From the NCBI GenBank assembly GCA_964019135.1, contig OZ025253.1, positions 34,336,548 to 34,400,547 on the forward strand: a stretch of 64,000 nt of DNA, read 5' to 3'. This stretch comes from Arenicola marina (Eukaryota > Annelida > Polychaeta > Arenicolidae). Below the pieces are notes generated by a model. The model was not told the origin of the DNA, searched no databases, and worked only from the letters and a program-made list of their open reading frames with translations. Below, in pieces: positions 11,481-23,560 of this stretch. How positions within the stretch are numbered: position 1 is the stretch's first letter; the number at the start of each line of letters is the position of its first letter. A program made the translations under genes and the position numbers.

Positions 11481-12000
11481 AGAATATGATGTAATAATAT
11501 AGTCATGAATTCAACCAGTCTGCCGACGTAGGACTCGTCACTCTGGCCGTCAATTGATGTTGAAATGTGGTTGGTCAACGAGTTAAAGTCAATGATTTCA
11601 ACTAGTAAAAGACGTCCTAATCTTCTCGAGTGCCCAGTGAGATGTCCCTTCATGCTAATTTCTGACATAAGATATAAAACTCATGGCGAGAGGTTTTTCA
11701 TTAATGGCGAGAGCTTGTTGTAGTAGTTGCTATAAACAGGGAATGCAGGGTACCCCAAACTACATGAAGAGCGTGCGGCCTCTCTAATACCTTTCGGTGT
11801 TTGGTAGATGATGATGGCCGCCCGAGAGTGGGAAAAACTTCAGAAAAATCGGATAAAAAGGGGAAATTATGGGGCTATATCAGCAAGGTATGCCTCTTGA
11901 GAACACAAATTATATGAAGTTAGTTTTGGAGAAGCCAGGTAATAAAATTTGAAGGCCGTAGCTTCTAACAGGAGTCAGCCGCCATTCTCTTTCTAAATTA
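11481..12000. other. Intergenic, nothing recognised
   Basis: I see no coding motif, tandem repeat or terminal inverted repeat. It may include unrecognised 3' tail of the LINE. Confidence 0.3.
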
Positions 12001-12960
12001 TGTCCAACATTTCCATGTTCGGCAACGTGACTGTTTTCCATAGAAAACGTCACATGGGACCAACTGGGCATTATATTTTATAATGAGTAACTTAGAAGAT
12101 ACCACGACAGTAACCATAATCAAAACCGTCTCACGGCTTACGACAAAGTGTACTAAAGTGCTAAAGTCAAAGTGGGATCCCATATTCAACGTATTTTATG
12201 GTGAATATTGTTCTGATTATGGCATTGATATTTGATGTCTGTAAATATGACATCCCTGTCACCAGAATCTGCCGGTTGGAGCAATATACCATACAGAAGT
12301 TTTATTTAAAAAAATTAAAATTAAGCGTTTTATTTAAAACCATCCGTTCAATCTAATTAGGAATTGAGTATCTGTCATGAATGGACGAACAAAAGCGAAC
12401 TTACCTCAGTTAGACTCGTGGTAAAACAGGCGTGGGATGGTACGGTCGGAGAGAACTTTAAACCACAGAGCAGACATTGACCGCTCTAACTCTCTAACTG
12501 GCGAGCTACAACCAGTAGATCAGGGGTTTTATTAGTCATGTAGACACTTGAACATGTCCAATCCCATTATAAAGCTTCAATGCGCCCAATGACTGAGGGC
12601 GTGGGGGCGTTTCGGCCTATAACCCGGTCGATATTGCATGTACATAGTCGCAGTCGGTACTACCATGTTCAAGTTGCACCTATCACCCCAATTTTTATCT
12701 GCTCAAGCTATGCTTGACAATCTTCTTGTGTCTTGTCAAGGGTATGACAAGGGTGCTTGTTGAGCCCACATTAAGATGGTCGACTTTGAACATACTTGAG
12801 ATATCATCATCACGGCCGCCTTATACGCTCAGAATGCCATGTACATGACGTCAGTATTCATGTTCTGTATTTAGATCATACCCGCCGCATGCAAGGAACC
12901 TATGGGAGAAGCCCTATACAGTCGTGGCTTCATGCATGAGACTCCGGGCTTCTTAGCCGC
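12001..12960. repeat. Upstream-flank duplication shared with gene C
   Basis: Segments 12,000-12,440 and 12,750-12,960 align with 40,630-41,060 and 41,155-41,330 in the same order and orientation. They mark the far part of the type-2 (A/C) upstream flank, displaced here by the LINE and its nested insert. No ORF is conserved between the two copies. Confidence 0.6.
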
Positions 12961-13977
12961 AGATAATATAAGCCAACACGAAAAATCAGTGCAGAGGCGG
13001 ATCTAGGAATTGAACATTGTGCGGTGGAGAGGGGGCGGAGTATATCTGATCTGACAATGAGGCAGGGCATGGGATAATTGGGTGTTTTGAAAAACGCTCT
13101 TCCGGAATCATGGACTAACCGATGAACAGAAAACGTAAATTTCGCGGCAAACACTGTATATGGACATACACGGGTGGCAAAGAAACCAGCCAACGCCATG
13201 AATAATGGTCGCCAGCATAGCACATAAGGGAGCATCCATCGGCGTGTTCATTTCACTCTCTCCTGTTGTTATGCCGTTAATCTCTGTTACTATGTACGTG
13301 TATGACTCAACCGGCGCAGACAAGAGTTGCCAAAAACAGCCGAACCCAGCACGATGGGACCGCTCTGGGATGTCATGTATCTTTGTCGTGGCTTCAAAAG
13401 TGAACACTACTGTCCTACTGCTAACCCACTACCCCGCACCTCTCTCAACCCCACTAGTCCCCACCGCCCCACACACTCCACCCATCCTCCTACGAGGCTG
13501 ACGAACACCTCACCCAAAAACCTCTACTGCATAGCACCCTTCCCCCTCTTACAGCCCACTTCATCAAGCGACCACCCCCCCTCCCCCTCAGCACCCTCCT
13601 CCCCCGACCCTACCCTTGCGTGACCCGCCCCGTGACCACCACCACTGGAAATATCTTTCGTTCAGTTGAAACCAAAATTGTAACAATCGATGAGACTCTT
13701 CGCGACTATATGTTTTTACTGTTATTGACCATATTTCAGCCACCTAATGCTATTGGTTGTATCAGTGTCTCTTTTTTGACATGACGTTTTCTGGACTTTC
13801 GCCAAAAAATGAATTATAGCTTCTTTAATTTATTTGGAAGCCCAGCATGGCAATATGCTAACATTGGTATAATACCATAGTATGAAGCTAACCAGAGAGT
13901 TAATATCAGTAGTTCTTCCAGTAAGAGTTAAACTTCTGGATCTCCACACATGTGCATGGTGTCCCGCTTTGGGGCTT
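12961..13977. other. Intergenic with a pyrimidine-rich tract
   Basis: About 13,420-13,640 is strongly C-rich with CACC and CCCC runs and almost no G. An AGAGGCGGATCTAGG sequence near 12,993 resembles a hAT-type terminal repeat. No gene is supported. Confidence 0.3.
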
Positions 13978-14143
13978 GTCGGGGTAGGTCGTGGTGCCCA
14001 GCAGTGGGGCGGTCAGGGTAGTTCGTGGTGTCCAGCGGGGGGTGGGTGGGGGGGGCGGATCGGGGTAGGTCGTGCTGTCTAGCGGTGGGGCGTGTCGGGG
14101 TAAGTCGTGGTGTACGGTATCGGGGCGGATCGGGATAGTTCGC
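13978..14143. repeat. Degenerate G-rich minisatellite, about 34-46 bp units
   Basis: Roughly four units share the core CGGGGTAGGTCGTGGTG followed by a variable G-run. The array ends where the gene B 3' flank homology begins. Confidence 0.6.
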
Positions 14144-15358
14144 TTGACATTGACAGTCACACGTGAAACAATCGTATATGTGGGTTTATCACAATCTAAC
14201 GCTCATATATTACATCAACCTACTCTGATGGTCATAACTCTGATATGTACGCATTAAATATGTGAAATTTATTCTTCCATAATCTCTAAGTATAAAAATG
14301 TTTCCACACTTGGTTGACTGCAAATATTCGTTTAAGATACCGATGCACGTTCACCCGCTACAGGGTCGTTTGTTCAAAACGAATCGGTAGAGAGCGGGTG
14401 TCTCAAAATTATAAAGAACAGTTTATTTTGCGTCTTGGACCGGTCAAACAATGTTGCTGCTGTCATAACGTAACCGTGCCAGTCAAAGACAAATGAACGG
14501 GCAAACAGATGAATATTATGATGGCCAGAACGAGAAAAAAAATTGTCAGCAATAGCTAAAGCGATGATGAACGGAGAATAACATCTCTATGTTGACAAGC
14601 AGAAATATCAAATTCATCGAAAAAAACAATTCAATAATTATATTTTTCTTAATAATAACCTTGATTTCCAGTATATTTGATTGTAGTTTTTGTGTACAGG
14701 TTATCTTCATGCAGGCGGAACGCATGAACACTCTGATTATGCAGACCTTTACGCAACTATTACATGTTTTTAATTTATCGGTTAATTCTCTTTATCACAT
14801 TTTGCTACAGGGCAGTAATATATTGTGTGATACATATATGTGGTTAAGCAAGGAATATGACTTACATAGAATACGTGAACTGTTATTACTAAGTGACAAG
14901 CACACCACGGACACCGGTGCCAGTGCACAATGACTGCAATACTTCTGCCAGCCGATGTGCGCCGATCGTGACGACAGTGTTCACAGTTTACAGGTGGACA
15001 GTCTGTTATCCGGTTGAATTCACGAAGAGAGGCGATTGCTAAGTTGTCACCCGATGTATCCTTGTACCCTTTCGAAGAAGTTATCAATGTGTTTCTTCTG
15101 ATCACCTGATACCGTGTGTTATTAGGCTTAGGCTTGGTCCCCCGGCACTAATGTGTAGAAGAACGCGGCGCATTCTTTAGGCATTGAATAAGTAGGCGTC
15201 AACAGTGACATAATGGAGCCCTGGCGGAGAGAGTCGAAGGCAGAGAGTGCAAAACCTCTAGTGGAACACATTGCAGCCCGGGCCAATTCCTCTTGCGAAC
15301 GATCCGCGTGACATTACGCTCTTCCAGAATACCAGTATATATCACCAACAGCCGGTTC
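14144..15358. other. 3' flank of gene B
   Basis: This aligns with 24,465-25,729 (gene C) and 46,740-47,941 (gene D), for example at the shared CTAACGCTCATATATTA block. It is the downstream part of the duplicated unit. No polyadenylation signal is obvious close to the stop codon. Confidence 0.5.
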
Positions 15359-16285
15359 TTAAGCAACAACTTTCATGGGCAGGCAGGAGATCATGCCGTT
15401 TAATGATACGGCCCCGGCTGTGGTCCACTTGGCCGCCAGCGTCAGTGTGTCTGCGGTGCCCAGCGCCTTAACAGTGGCACAAATAGGTATAACACCTCCA
15501 TTATCGCCAACGAACAACACTTCCTCCCCCAACGACCACACACGGTTGGCCTTTTGGGGAACAACCTGCTGGCTCAGCTCTTTAAAGTCATTTTCGGATT
15601 CCCCACCAATGTATCTGCATGCACTTCTTCTTCCCGTGTTCAAAGCAGCAAGTGTGAAGACGTCGCCCCTCCACGAGACCATGCTTACAGAAGCAACGGG
15701 ATTCAGAAACGGCGGAAAGTCTGTCACCCTCACTTCCCCCTTTGTTTCTTTTATGACACTCTCGAACCAGAAATATTTCTCAACAGCCATGTTACCTCCG
15801 GCTGGTCGCAACGGTTGGCGGTCACTTCTTTGGCACGATAAAGCCAAGACAAGATTATTCTTCACCAGGCACCCGCCATGACACCTCACGGAAAGTGGAG
15901 AGCCAGCGATATCTTGTTCAGGATTTACAGCCTTTAGTACCTCGACGACTGAGACCGTAAGCGCCTCCTCCCACACTCCACTGGCCTGGTGGAAACGGAC
16001 TATCGACAGACCCCAGATGTTGCACCACGTCTTGGCAATTAGCAGACATCCATCCTCGCTGCACAAGATCCGGTCGAGGTTTGTTGGCGATCCATCCACC
16101 ACGATGTTCCCCCTGGATTTGCCGTATGTGTACAATCGTTGTGACGTAATAGCATACGTGATATTTCCAACGTGGAACAGAGTTGCCATTGCACAGTTTC
16201 CCACATTTATCCACTGCGGGTTTACACGTGAAACGTCCAGATATCTGCTATATCCATAGCCTGACCCCGGGAAATGGTATATCAC
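15359..16285 (-). CDS. Gene B exon 3: C-terminal domain
   Basis: The exon begins with GTG (valine) immediately after the CCTGCCAG acceptor, in phase 0, and ends with TAA after 308 codons. About 70 of 308 residues differ from gene D, clearly more than in exons 1 and 2. It contains repeated beta-strand-like segments such as WSLGEEVLFVGDNGGVIPIC. Confidence 0.82.
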   Translation of the reverse strand: MIYHFPGSGYGYSRYLDVSRVNPQWINVGNCAMATLFHVGNITYAITSQRLYTYGKSRGNIVVDGSPTNLDRILCSEDGCLLIAKTWCNIWGLSIVRFHQASGVWEEALTVSVVEVLKAVNPEQDIAGSPLSVRCHGGCLVKNNLVLALSCQRSDRQPLRPAGGNMAVEKYFWFESVIKETKGEVRVTDFPPFLNPVASVSMVSWRGDVFTLAALNTGRRSACRYIGGESENDFKELSQQVVPQKANRVWSLGEEVLFVGDNGGVIPICATVKALGTADTLTLAAKWTTAGAVSLNGMISCLPMKVVA

Positions 16286-19200
16286 CTGGCAGGATTAACG
16301 AGGATACAGTTATATACCATTAAATAGGCATTCACAACTGTGAAATTTAGATATCCACAAAGCACCATATATGGTCATTACAACACGGGTTGTCTATTCA
16401 AAGCTTTAAGTTGTTGCTAAAACTGCCAACTCTATATAATAAACGTGGTGCAATATAAATCTAACATTCATACATAAAAACTTTACATTGATGGTAACAT
16501 CAGAAAATATTTACCAGCGGTTTGAATGGGACAGGTCTGTTCAGATGCGTATGCTATAAAACGGCAGTGAAGACTCCAATATAAGCCTACGTACCTTTCG
16601 CTCTTTTGAATTTCTGGACTTGAACATGATAGCGTATTTTTGCATCATCGCTTTTAGACTTGTCGAATCTGACGCCCGTCCCGCGGCGCACAGTACGAGT
16701 CTCCAGCATTCCTGGGCGTGCATGATTAGCAAGAAGTCCATCTGATCACACAGCGTGCTCACCTCTACCAGACCCAGACGTACTGACGTCACAATGTCGC
16801 GCACGTGTTCGAGTCGCGTCGCGTCTCGCCGCAGCCAGGCCAGCGCAGCCATGAAAACGACATCCTCCGAGCTGGCCGCTAACTCGTCGTGGCCCAGCAC
16901 CGTCAACATGGCGTCCAGCGGCATCCCGTCCAAGAAGTCGGGGGTCAGACAGAGCTCGTCAAATATGCGCAGGATTCCCTCAATAGCAAAGTTGTACGTG
17001 CCGGTCATTTTGCATTTGCTCGCCTCGTTTAGCAGGCCAATCAGCTGCGGCCCCCTCAAGGTATCGAGGGCCGGAACCAGTCGTTTGCTACAGCACATGT
17101 CCACTAGCAACTCGAGACTGCCCATCTGGAGACAGCGCGCCGTCAGGTACACTTCGCACAGGTTCTCCGGGGTCACGGCCAGGTCACCGTGGTAAATAAA
17201 TGTCCACAAGATTTTAAACCCTTCGGCGGTTACCGCATCGCCCTCCAAGCTGACTTCGCTCCTGTCGCCATTGCCAGAACAGAACAATTGCCGGAAGTAG
17301 CCGCTCCAGCCAATCAGCACTTGCTTATGGCATTGGAACAAGTGACCATTGACAAGCACCCGGATGTCAGGAGGCATATGAACGAAGCCGGCGTATACTG
17401 CCATCATAGTCTCCCCGTAGAGGGCGCCCACCGACGGGGGTTCTGGACCGCTTGGCTCACTGCGAATAATCACTGACATCAATACGGTATTTTTACGCAT
17501 ATATTTACATATAAACAACACATTGATTGTTTAAGTCACCAGCATTCACTGGTGATCGTATTTTAAAAGTAACAGCTGAGTGCAGCTGGCAGCGTCAAAC
17601 TTTTTCATGTTCTTTCAAACTACCCTCTATCACCCCATATTGTTTGATATGCGAATTGACGTGAATGCACGGAAGGAGACCCTGGAAAAAAGGAATGGGC
17701 GGGCTGGAAGGTTATGCGAGAACAGATGACGCGCGGTATGTACATGCATATATCTCCCTATCGCGTACAGATCTGCCTTCCCAACTCCTATAATGGGTTA
17801 CGTGGATACACTATATGCCTTACGTGGTTTCTTCTCGTTACAACATTGCAATATCGTTTCCGCACGGCTCAGTATGCATAGACGCAATTAAGCAGTTAAT
17901 CTCAAAATAAGCCATTTTCTTTGTGCATATCTTCATTTGATATTTCCGTCAGATATTGGAGAGAGCAACGTATATAATCTGTAAGCAAGCGACCGTTTAG
18001 TGGGTTAAGCATGTGGGACTGAAACGTCAAATGTTATGGCCAATGTAAAGCATGTACTGGCGCATTGTCAAACTGTTACTCTCAAATTGTCGCTTCCCAA
18101 ATTTGATCTCACGACATGAAACCCTCGCCGTATGACCCCCACACCAGTCATCCTCTTCATTGATAGGGACATGGCAACTCACTAATAAAATGTAGGGCGG
18201 TTGCTTATATTTTCAAAGAAATATTAACCTTTAGACGCCCTGGTTGCAGTTATCACAAATGAACAGACGTAAAAGATGTGGACAAAGACATAGAACTTAA
18301 TTGAACTAGTTTATACCTTCAAATTGTCCCCTCACCTGAATTACTAATACCCGATAATTCAGGTTTCTAAGTCGATTAACTGCTTTAAAGTCCATCTCTT
18401 GGGGGGGTATTTTTACTAAACCACTTCCAAATATACATTTCCCAGTGGTTACTAAAGCCATTTATTAGATGCAATTATTTTACAATGTCTCTTATGCTAT
18501 AAATATTAATATCTAAAGTCACCAAAATATACTCAAGCAGCGAACGATCCATTTCCAACCCCCCGCCCAGAGTAGAGATTGGTGACGTCACAAGATGAAC
18601 GTACCTGTTTGAGTGCGCCTCGCTCGCTTCGACTGCCCGCGCTGTTTGAATGAATGTACGTGCAGCAGGGAAGCTCTAACTTAGATGTTTATTTCGGTTA
18701 ACATTAACTCATGATGAACATTTGCCACATGTAGGTCTAGATAGACCTAGATCTATGACATTAGAGGTGTGGCCTTGTTGGTTAGAGCAACATTCGTGAC
18801 AATGACTCACAGAATGTTACTGAAAGCAAACAGATGCAGTTATCACTGCCACTGCCAATGTGTTGCCAGCCTACGGGCTACGTTTCTTCCCAAACATGGA
18901 ATCGGTGGGCTAGGCAACAGTAGGGGACGGGCCGTCTCGGGGACGTCCGTCCAATCGTAGACATACAATCTAGATCCAGGGTTAAATGTATGTACTAAAA
19001 GAAGTTCTTTATGCACATCAAAAGGGAGGGAGGGCGGCATTTATCGGCCTAGCCTAAAAAGCACGCAGCGTACTAATCTAGTCATACGATTCATCACGTA
19101 CATTTTATAGTAATACTTGTGGAAACCCGAACGTTATGGTGTCCGGTTGGGGCAAATAACTAAGTAGCTTTCACCAATTTGTCTGCTGGTCGCCCTATTA

Positions 19201-20639
19201 ATATTGTATTTGATTATAAGACATATTTGTAGGTTTTTAATCTAGATCCCATGATATAATAAGCATCACTTTTTTAAGAATGAGGCGTTCGCACTACTGT
19301 TGCGAAGGGCGTTTTGAGGTTTTCAACTTTTACAGTTCTTTAGCAATTTCCAGTCGAGATGGCTCGAAGCGATACGTAGGGCGGCAGAACACATGCTCCG
19401 GTTGCCCGAATACCTCCACTTGTTCTTCTTCACCCTCAACATAATTAATTCCAAATAATCGTGCTGGCATAGCTGCATCCCGATCGATGCGGCAGGACGA
19501 TGGCCCTCCTATAGACGCCATGCTCAAAAGTCACGTTTAACGTATTGCGCAACGAAACCGGTTCATCTTGTGACGTCACGAATCAATGAAAAAGTTGCCC
19601 CTGTCTATCCACTACTTTTTTGGGTAGGTCTGTGATAAAATGGCTAATATTGTTAATATTGGTGGCAAGTAAATTCAGTGCGTATGGAATTTCGTTAATA
19701 TAGTGCAAATGGATCAAATATATGCAAAGTAACATAGGACATATGAGATGGACTTTAATATCAGATTAAGACTTACCGTGCTACCGCCTGCCGGTGCAAG
19801 AACGTGTTTGGTTGAATCTTTGACAACCTCTGTCTGCTGAGAGGATCTGCATCCCTGGTTATTGAGTACATTAGAAGGTCAAACCCCTTCTGGCTCTTCG
19901 CCATCAGCGATGGTGTCATAGCAGCACGGATAATCGGAACTGGCACCAGGCCCAGACGGATCAGACCCAACATCTCCTCCAGGTTATCCAGGCGTGATTC
20001 CTCTTGCTCTAACCAGAGCATGGCTGCTCGAAAGATGATTTCCTCGCGTTGGGTGGTCAACTGATCATGTTGGAGGACCGCCAGAAATTCACTGGGCGGC
20101 AATAGTGCTAGGATGTCTCCCGTCTGGGCTGCGGCGTCGAAGTTGCGAGCTATGAATGTTATTGCAGCCTCACTGAGCTGGCTGAAGTCGTACTTTCGAG
20201 CAAAATCTAGGTCTTCGGCCACTTCCAGTATTTTGATCGTCCCCTTCGCATAGTTCATCAGTATCGTCTTCATGCATGTGTCTACCACGATGTCCATCTG
20301 CAAATAATGGGCTGTGGGCAAAATGGCTCGAAGGGCTGTGACACTGAGGTCCAGCTCACCCTTGTACATCCAAGCATGCAAAGCGGCGAAAGATTCCGGG
20401 GAAAAAGTCTCACTCTCCTGTAATACCACGTGACCCTCGTTGGCTTCCTTCCAGTCGTTATCAAGCATCCGCCGGAAGTAACTACTCCATGCCGAAAGCA
20501 GGAATTTGTGGCAGTGGAACTGCGACTCCCCGGCGGTGACCACCAGGTCAATGGAGTCCTCACAGTCGGCGAGAGTTGCGTGGGCCGATATAGCCGCTCG
20601 GCTGTACTCTAACAGTAGCTCTGCCTTGGAACACGCCAT
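15359..20639 (-). CDS. Gene B: intact double BTB-BACK protein with C-terminal beta-rich domain (type 1)
   Basis: The coding exons are 20,639-19,777 (863 bp), 17,459-16,595 (865 bp) and 16,285-15,359 (927 bp). They join in frame (phases 2 and 0) to 884 codons. The start ATG gives MACSKAELLLEYSRAA. Residues about 18-125 form a BTB domain and 140-245 a BACK domain. A second BTB (about 312-415) and BACK (about 430-530) follow, and residues 577-884 form the C-terminal domain. In known BTB-BACK proteins the BTB domain dimerises and binds CUL3, and the C-terminal domain presents substrates for ubiquitination. That role is inferred here. Two such modules in one chain is unusual. No signal peptide or membrane segment is evident. 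Intron 1 carries a TTAA-flanked transposon. Confidence 0.85.
16595..17459 (-). CDS. Gene B exon 2: second BTB-BACK module, type 1
   Basis: The acceptor TTCGCAG|T restores the exon 1 phase and the exon ends KERK at AAG|GTACGT. BTB core: PDIRVLVNGHLFQCHKQVLI. BACK core: AMLTVLGHDELAASSEDVVF. Type-1 marks shared with D are LLVDMCCSKRLVPALDTLRG. About 29 of 288 residues differ from D. Confidence 0.88.
18389..19754. mobile_element. TTAA-flanked non-autonomous transposon in gene B intron 1
   Basis: The element is bracketed by TTAA at 18,385-18,388 and 19,755-19,758. Its ends are perfect 10-bp inverted repeats, AGTCCATCTC and GAGATGGACT. Gene A intron 1 keeps the uninterrupted site, ACTGCTTTAATATCA at about 4,928-4,942, and gene D has a one-base variant. 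TTAA duplication is the hallmark of the piggyBac superfamily. About 190 bp inside each end lies an inverted copy of GTGACGTCACAAGATGAAC (18,581-18,599 and, on the minus strand, 19,562-19,580). No transposase is present, so movement would need a partner elsewhere. Confidence 0.72.
19330..19527 (-). CDS. Short ORF inside the TTAA element (speculative)
   Basis: A 65-codon frame starts MSMASIGGPSSCRIDRDAAM and ends RPTYRFEPSRLEIAKEL followed by a stop. Its amino-acid composition looks protein-like, in contrast to the surrounding sequence, and it lies wholly within the transposon. I do not recognise a family. It could be the first exon of a captured gene or a chance frame. Confidence 0.2.
   Translation of the reverse strand: MSMASIGGPSSCRIDRDAAMPARLFGINYVEGEEEQVEVFGQPEHVFCRPTYRFEPSRLEIAKEL
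19777..20639 (-). CDS. Gene B exon 1: first BTB-BACK module
   Basis: The exon has 287 codons plus two bases, ending CG|GTAAGT at 19,776. The split arginine codon CG|T is completed by exon 2. BTB core: DLVVTAGESQFHCHKFLLSA. BACK core: FLAVLQHDQLTTQREEIIF. It differs from gene D at about 33 of 287 residues by my eye count. Confidence 0.88.
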
Positions 20640-21470
20640 CCTATATGCGAAAGGCAAAGAGAATTTCATTACATTATGACATTATGATACAACAATAAAA
20701 TATTGCGTTTCAGCATCAGGTAAGCTTCGAATGCGCCATATTGTGTCGAAACGTGCATAGCGTGATAAAAAGTCGTGATTCACACGTACGTATTAGCTCG
20801 GCCGCAGCAATGCGTCATGTAACAATGACTTCGCAAAAGTGATATTACCACAGCCGTTCATATATATATATACCGTTCTAGCCTGCCTGATACGAGACTT
20901 TGGACCCTCTTTGGCTGTCTGATAACGAACTACATATATATGCTTGTGATCACACAGGAAACAGAGGCTCAAAGTGTCCGGCCCTGTATTGCTGTCTTAG
21001 GACAAAAACAGATAACAAAGATAAACATTGGGCAGGGATTGGATGCAAAACTAGGGTTGAGGATCTACCAACAGAGCTGGCCGGGCTTCATATTGACTTA
21101 TATCTTAGACATATATATAAATGTAATTAAGTGATACATTCCTCGGTCTCATGCGCTATCACTCACTTCCAGGGCAGCAAAACTGCACCAATGTGTTTCC
21201 CATTGCCAATTCAAGCTACGTCAATATATCCAGTCTATCGCGCTCGGCCTGGATCTTCAAGGGTAGGGTCGCTCTTAACCAGAAAACAAATTAGATTGCA
21301 CTCCTATATGTCTTTTCCATGCTAGAGGGATAATAGCCTTACTTTGAATGATATGAAATGCACAGGTTTTGCTAGATAATATTACAATAATTCCACCACG
21401 CCCGACATTTCAATCATGGCACGCTCACTGTTGACAGTGGAGGTATTTGACTAGTAACAAATCCCGGGAA
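20640..21470 (-). promoter_or_regulatory. Upstream region and putative promoter of gene B
   Basis: The region is homologous to those of gene D (51,723-52,900) and unit 0. An ATATATATATAT TATA-like tract at about 20,861-20,873 lies some 225 bp before the ATG, at the position of the D and unit 0 TATA-like sequences. Placement of the transcription start is inferred only. Confidence 0.4.
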
Positions 21471-21479
21471 TTTCACGCT

Positions 21480-22250
21480 CGCTAGCCGTGGAGAAAGCGA
21501 ATCCAGGTCAGCCCACACCATAGCTGTGCCCTATTTCTCCACGCACGTCCCCCGTGGAAAAGTCCATCTCCACTCTAGCAGGAAGGGGGGAGGGGGGTGG
21601 GGCAGGGTTTTTTGTGACCTGTGAGCTAATACCTATTTTTAGCGCACGCACGCTGATCCAGAAAATACGGGCGAATGAAGCGTGTGGAGCTGAGGCACGC
21701 GCATCGTTAAACTACGGAAGCCTGTTGGTGCCAAGGGATGACATTACTTTCTTTAAAAATTATGTGGCGGCCGCCACTTATTTATCTGGTGGCCGCCACA
21801 TATTTATCTGGCGGGCGCCACTTATTTTTGTGAGCTAGGGGCTTGGGATATGGGTCTGAGCTAGAAGCCTGAGCTAGCGGCCTTGGCTAGGCTCAGGCCC
21901 AGGCTAGCCTTTTCACGGCAAGCAAGCCGTGAAATAAGCGAGACCGATGCTCTATGTGGTATAGAGAGAGAACGGACTCGCATTTACAACGGGAAGGGGG
22001 GGGGGCGAGCGTGGAGAAATAGAGCACAGTCATTGGGTAGGGTGTCCCGGCCTTTTCACGGCAAGCAAGCTGTGAAATAAGCGAGACCGCTGCTCTATGT
22101 GTTAAAGAGAGAGAACGGACTCGCATTTACAACGGGGGAGGGCGGGGGGGGGGGGGGGAGGCGAGCGTGGAGAAATAGAGCACATTCATTGGGTAGGGTG
22201 TCCCTAGCCCTGTTGCATGCCTCCTCCTTATCCGCTCTGGGGAGCGGGCC
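21480..22250. mobile_element. Partial copy of a GGCGGCCGCC-bearing foldback element plus tandem 145-bp repeat
   Basis: About 21,490-21,840 matches the left arm of the element at 57.8-59.3 kb, including TGGTGCCAAGGGATGA and three clustered GGCGGCCGCC-like palindromes (about 21,765-21,825). It is followed by two direct copies (about 21,900-22,035 and 22,045-22,200) of a repeat with the core GCAAGCAAGCCGTGAAATAA. It is probably a deleted relative of the right-hand element. Confidence 0.6.
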
Positions 22251-22586
22251 GGAGGGCCATGAAGTAAATATTCAAACTTAGCGTTGATTAAAAATTGTGC
22301 ACTCTTCGGGCGGCGATTACAAAAAAGTACACACATAAACGGTCCTTATCGATGTGTCAAGTTGTTCAGACGGAGCTCGTTCCTCGCATCACAACTTTCC
22401 CTGGGACTATGGCGTAAGCGTAACGCCCTCTGCCGGGAGATCGACGAGAACTGTGACGTAAGAGCAACATAGCCGCGAGGAGAAGTTGTAAAAAATGGTT
22501 GTTAGAAAGTTTTGCCAGCACGAAAAGTGATCACATTTGTGTGTATTCAATCACTTTGCCGACCGAACTATCAAGGTATGAAGAAC

Positions 22587-22667
22587 AACGAAGTTCACGA
22601 ACGAAGTTCACGAAGTTCACGAACAAAGTTCACGAAGTTCACGTTCACGAAGTTCACGAAGTTCAAC
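22587..22667. repeat. Short tandem repeat of GTTCACGAA
   Basis: About nine imperfect copies of the 9-bp motif GTTCACGAA lie in tandem. It reads as a Val-His-Glu type peptide in one frame, but nothing indicates translation. Confidence 0.8.
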
Positions 22668-22678
22668 ATGCTTTATTT

Positions 22679-23560
22679 ATGGCTGAGCCATCCGCAATGG
22701 AACCCCTCCTCTGCGCCGGGCTCTTGCTCAGGTAGTCTGTTACGCGTCGCTCTCTGCGCGTAACATATGTACGCTCGTGATTACATATGCAAAACATGTC
22801 CTAACATGTCCCAACATGTCAAACATGTCTCGTATTCATAGGCATGATATACTTATGCAGTATATGGGGTCCTTGGAACCCGGCATTATGTATTCAATGG
22901 TCAGCAGTACCTTAACTCCATGACAATGAAAGACGGCAACAACCCATGCTGCATTTGCTTAGCAACGACAGTTACACGAACATATGCTCAGACTCTTATC
23001 TGTTTGGCCATCTACCAAGTATCATAGGAATGTGTCCATGCAATCGCCTTTACATTTGTAGGTGGAAATATTGAGTACTATTTAATCGCATACTGCGCAC
23101 GCTCTCTTTTGATAACAATTAAGTTAAAGATGGCGTTTCCAAGATTGCAACGCGACGGGGATTAGTCGTGGAATGACAGATTAGGACCAGATCTTTCACG
23201 TCACTCCAAACGATGAATTATTGTCATCTTTGGGTAGAAAAACAGCAAAAGAAAACAGTGCTTGAATACAAATCACGGGTTGAGGCTATACTGACAGAGC
23301 TTGTCGGGTTTCATATCAATTGCGGGGTTTCATACCTATATCTTGACACATATCACCGTATTTAAGTGATATAATCCGCTTTCAATTAGACAGAACGACA
23401 AATTGCGTCAACGTTTTTCAATAGATTTAGTCAATCAAACATGGCCTGGTTTGTCAAGGGTGTAGTTACTTCTATGCTGGGAAACAAACGGGGTTGCACT
23501 TATTAAGGGCAACATCTAGTTTCATGCCAGATATTAATGCTATCTGAAAATACGCACTCA
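22679..23560 (-). pseudogene. Detached upstream flank of a lost array unit (B')
   Basis: This aligns with 45,438-46,000. Shared blocks include ATGGCTGAGCCATCCGCAAT at both left edges and ACCCGGCATTATGTATTCAA. The part near 23,290 resembles the CTACCGACAGAGCT block found upstream of B, D and unit 0. No exon is attached, so it is the promoter-distal remnant of a further gene copy. Confidence 0.45.
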
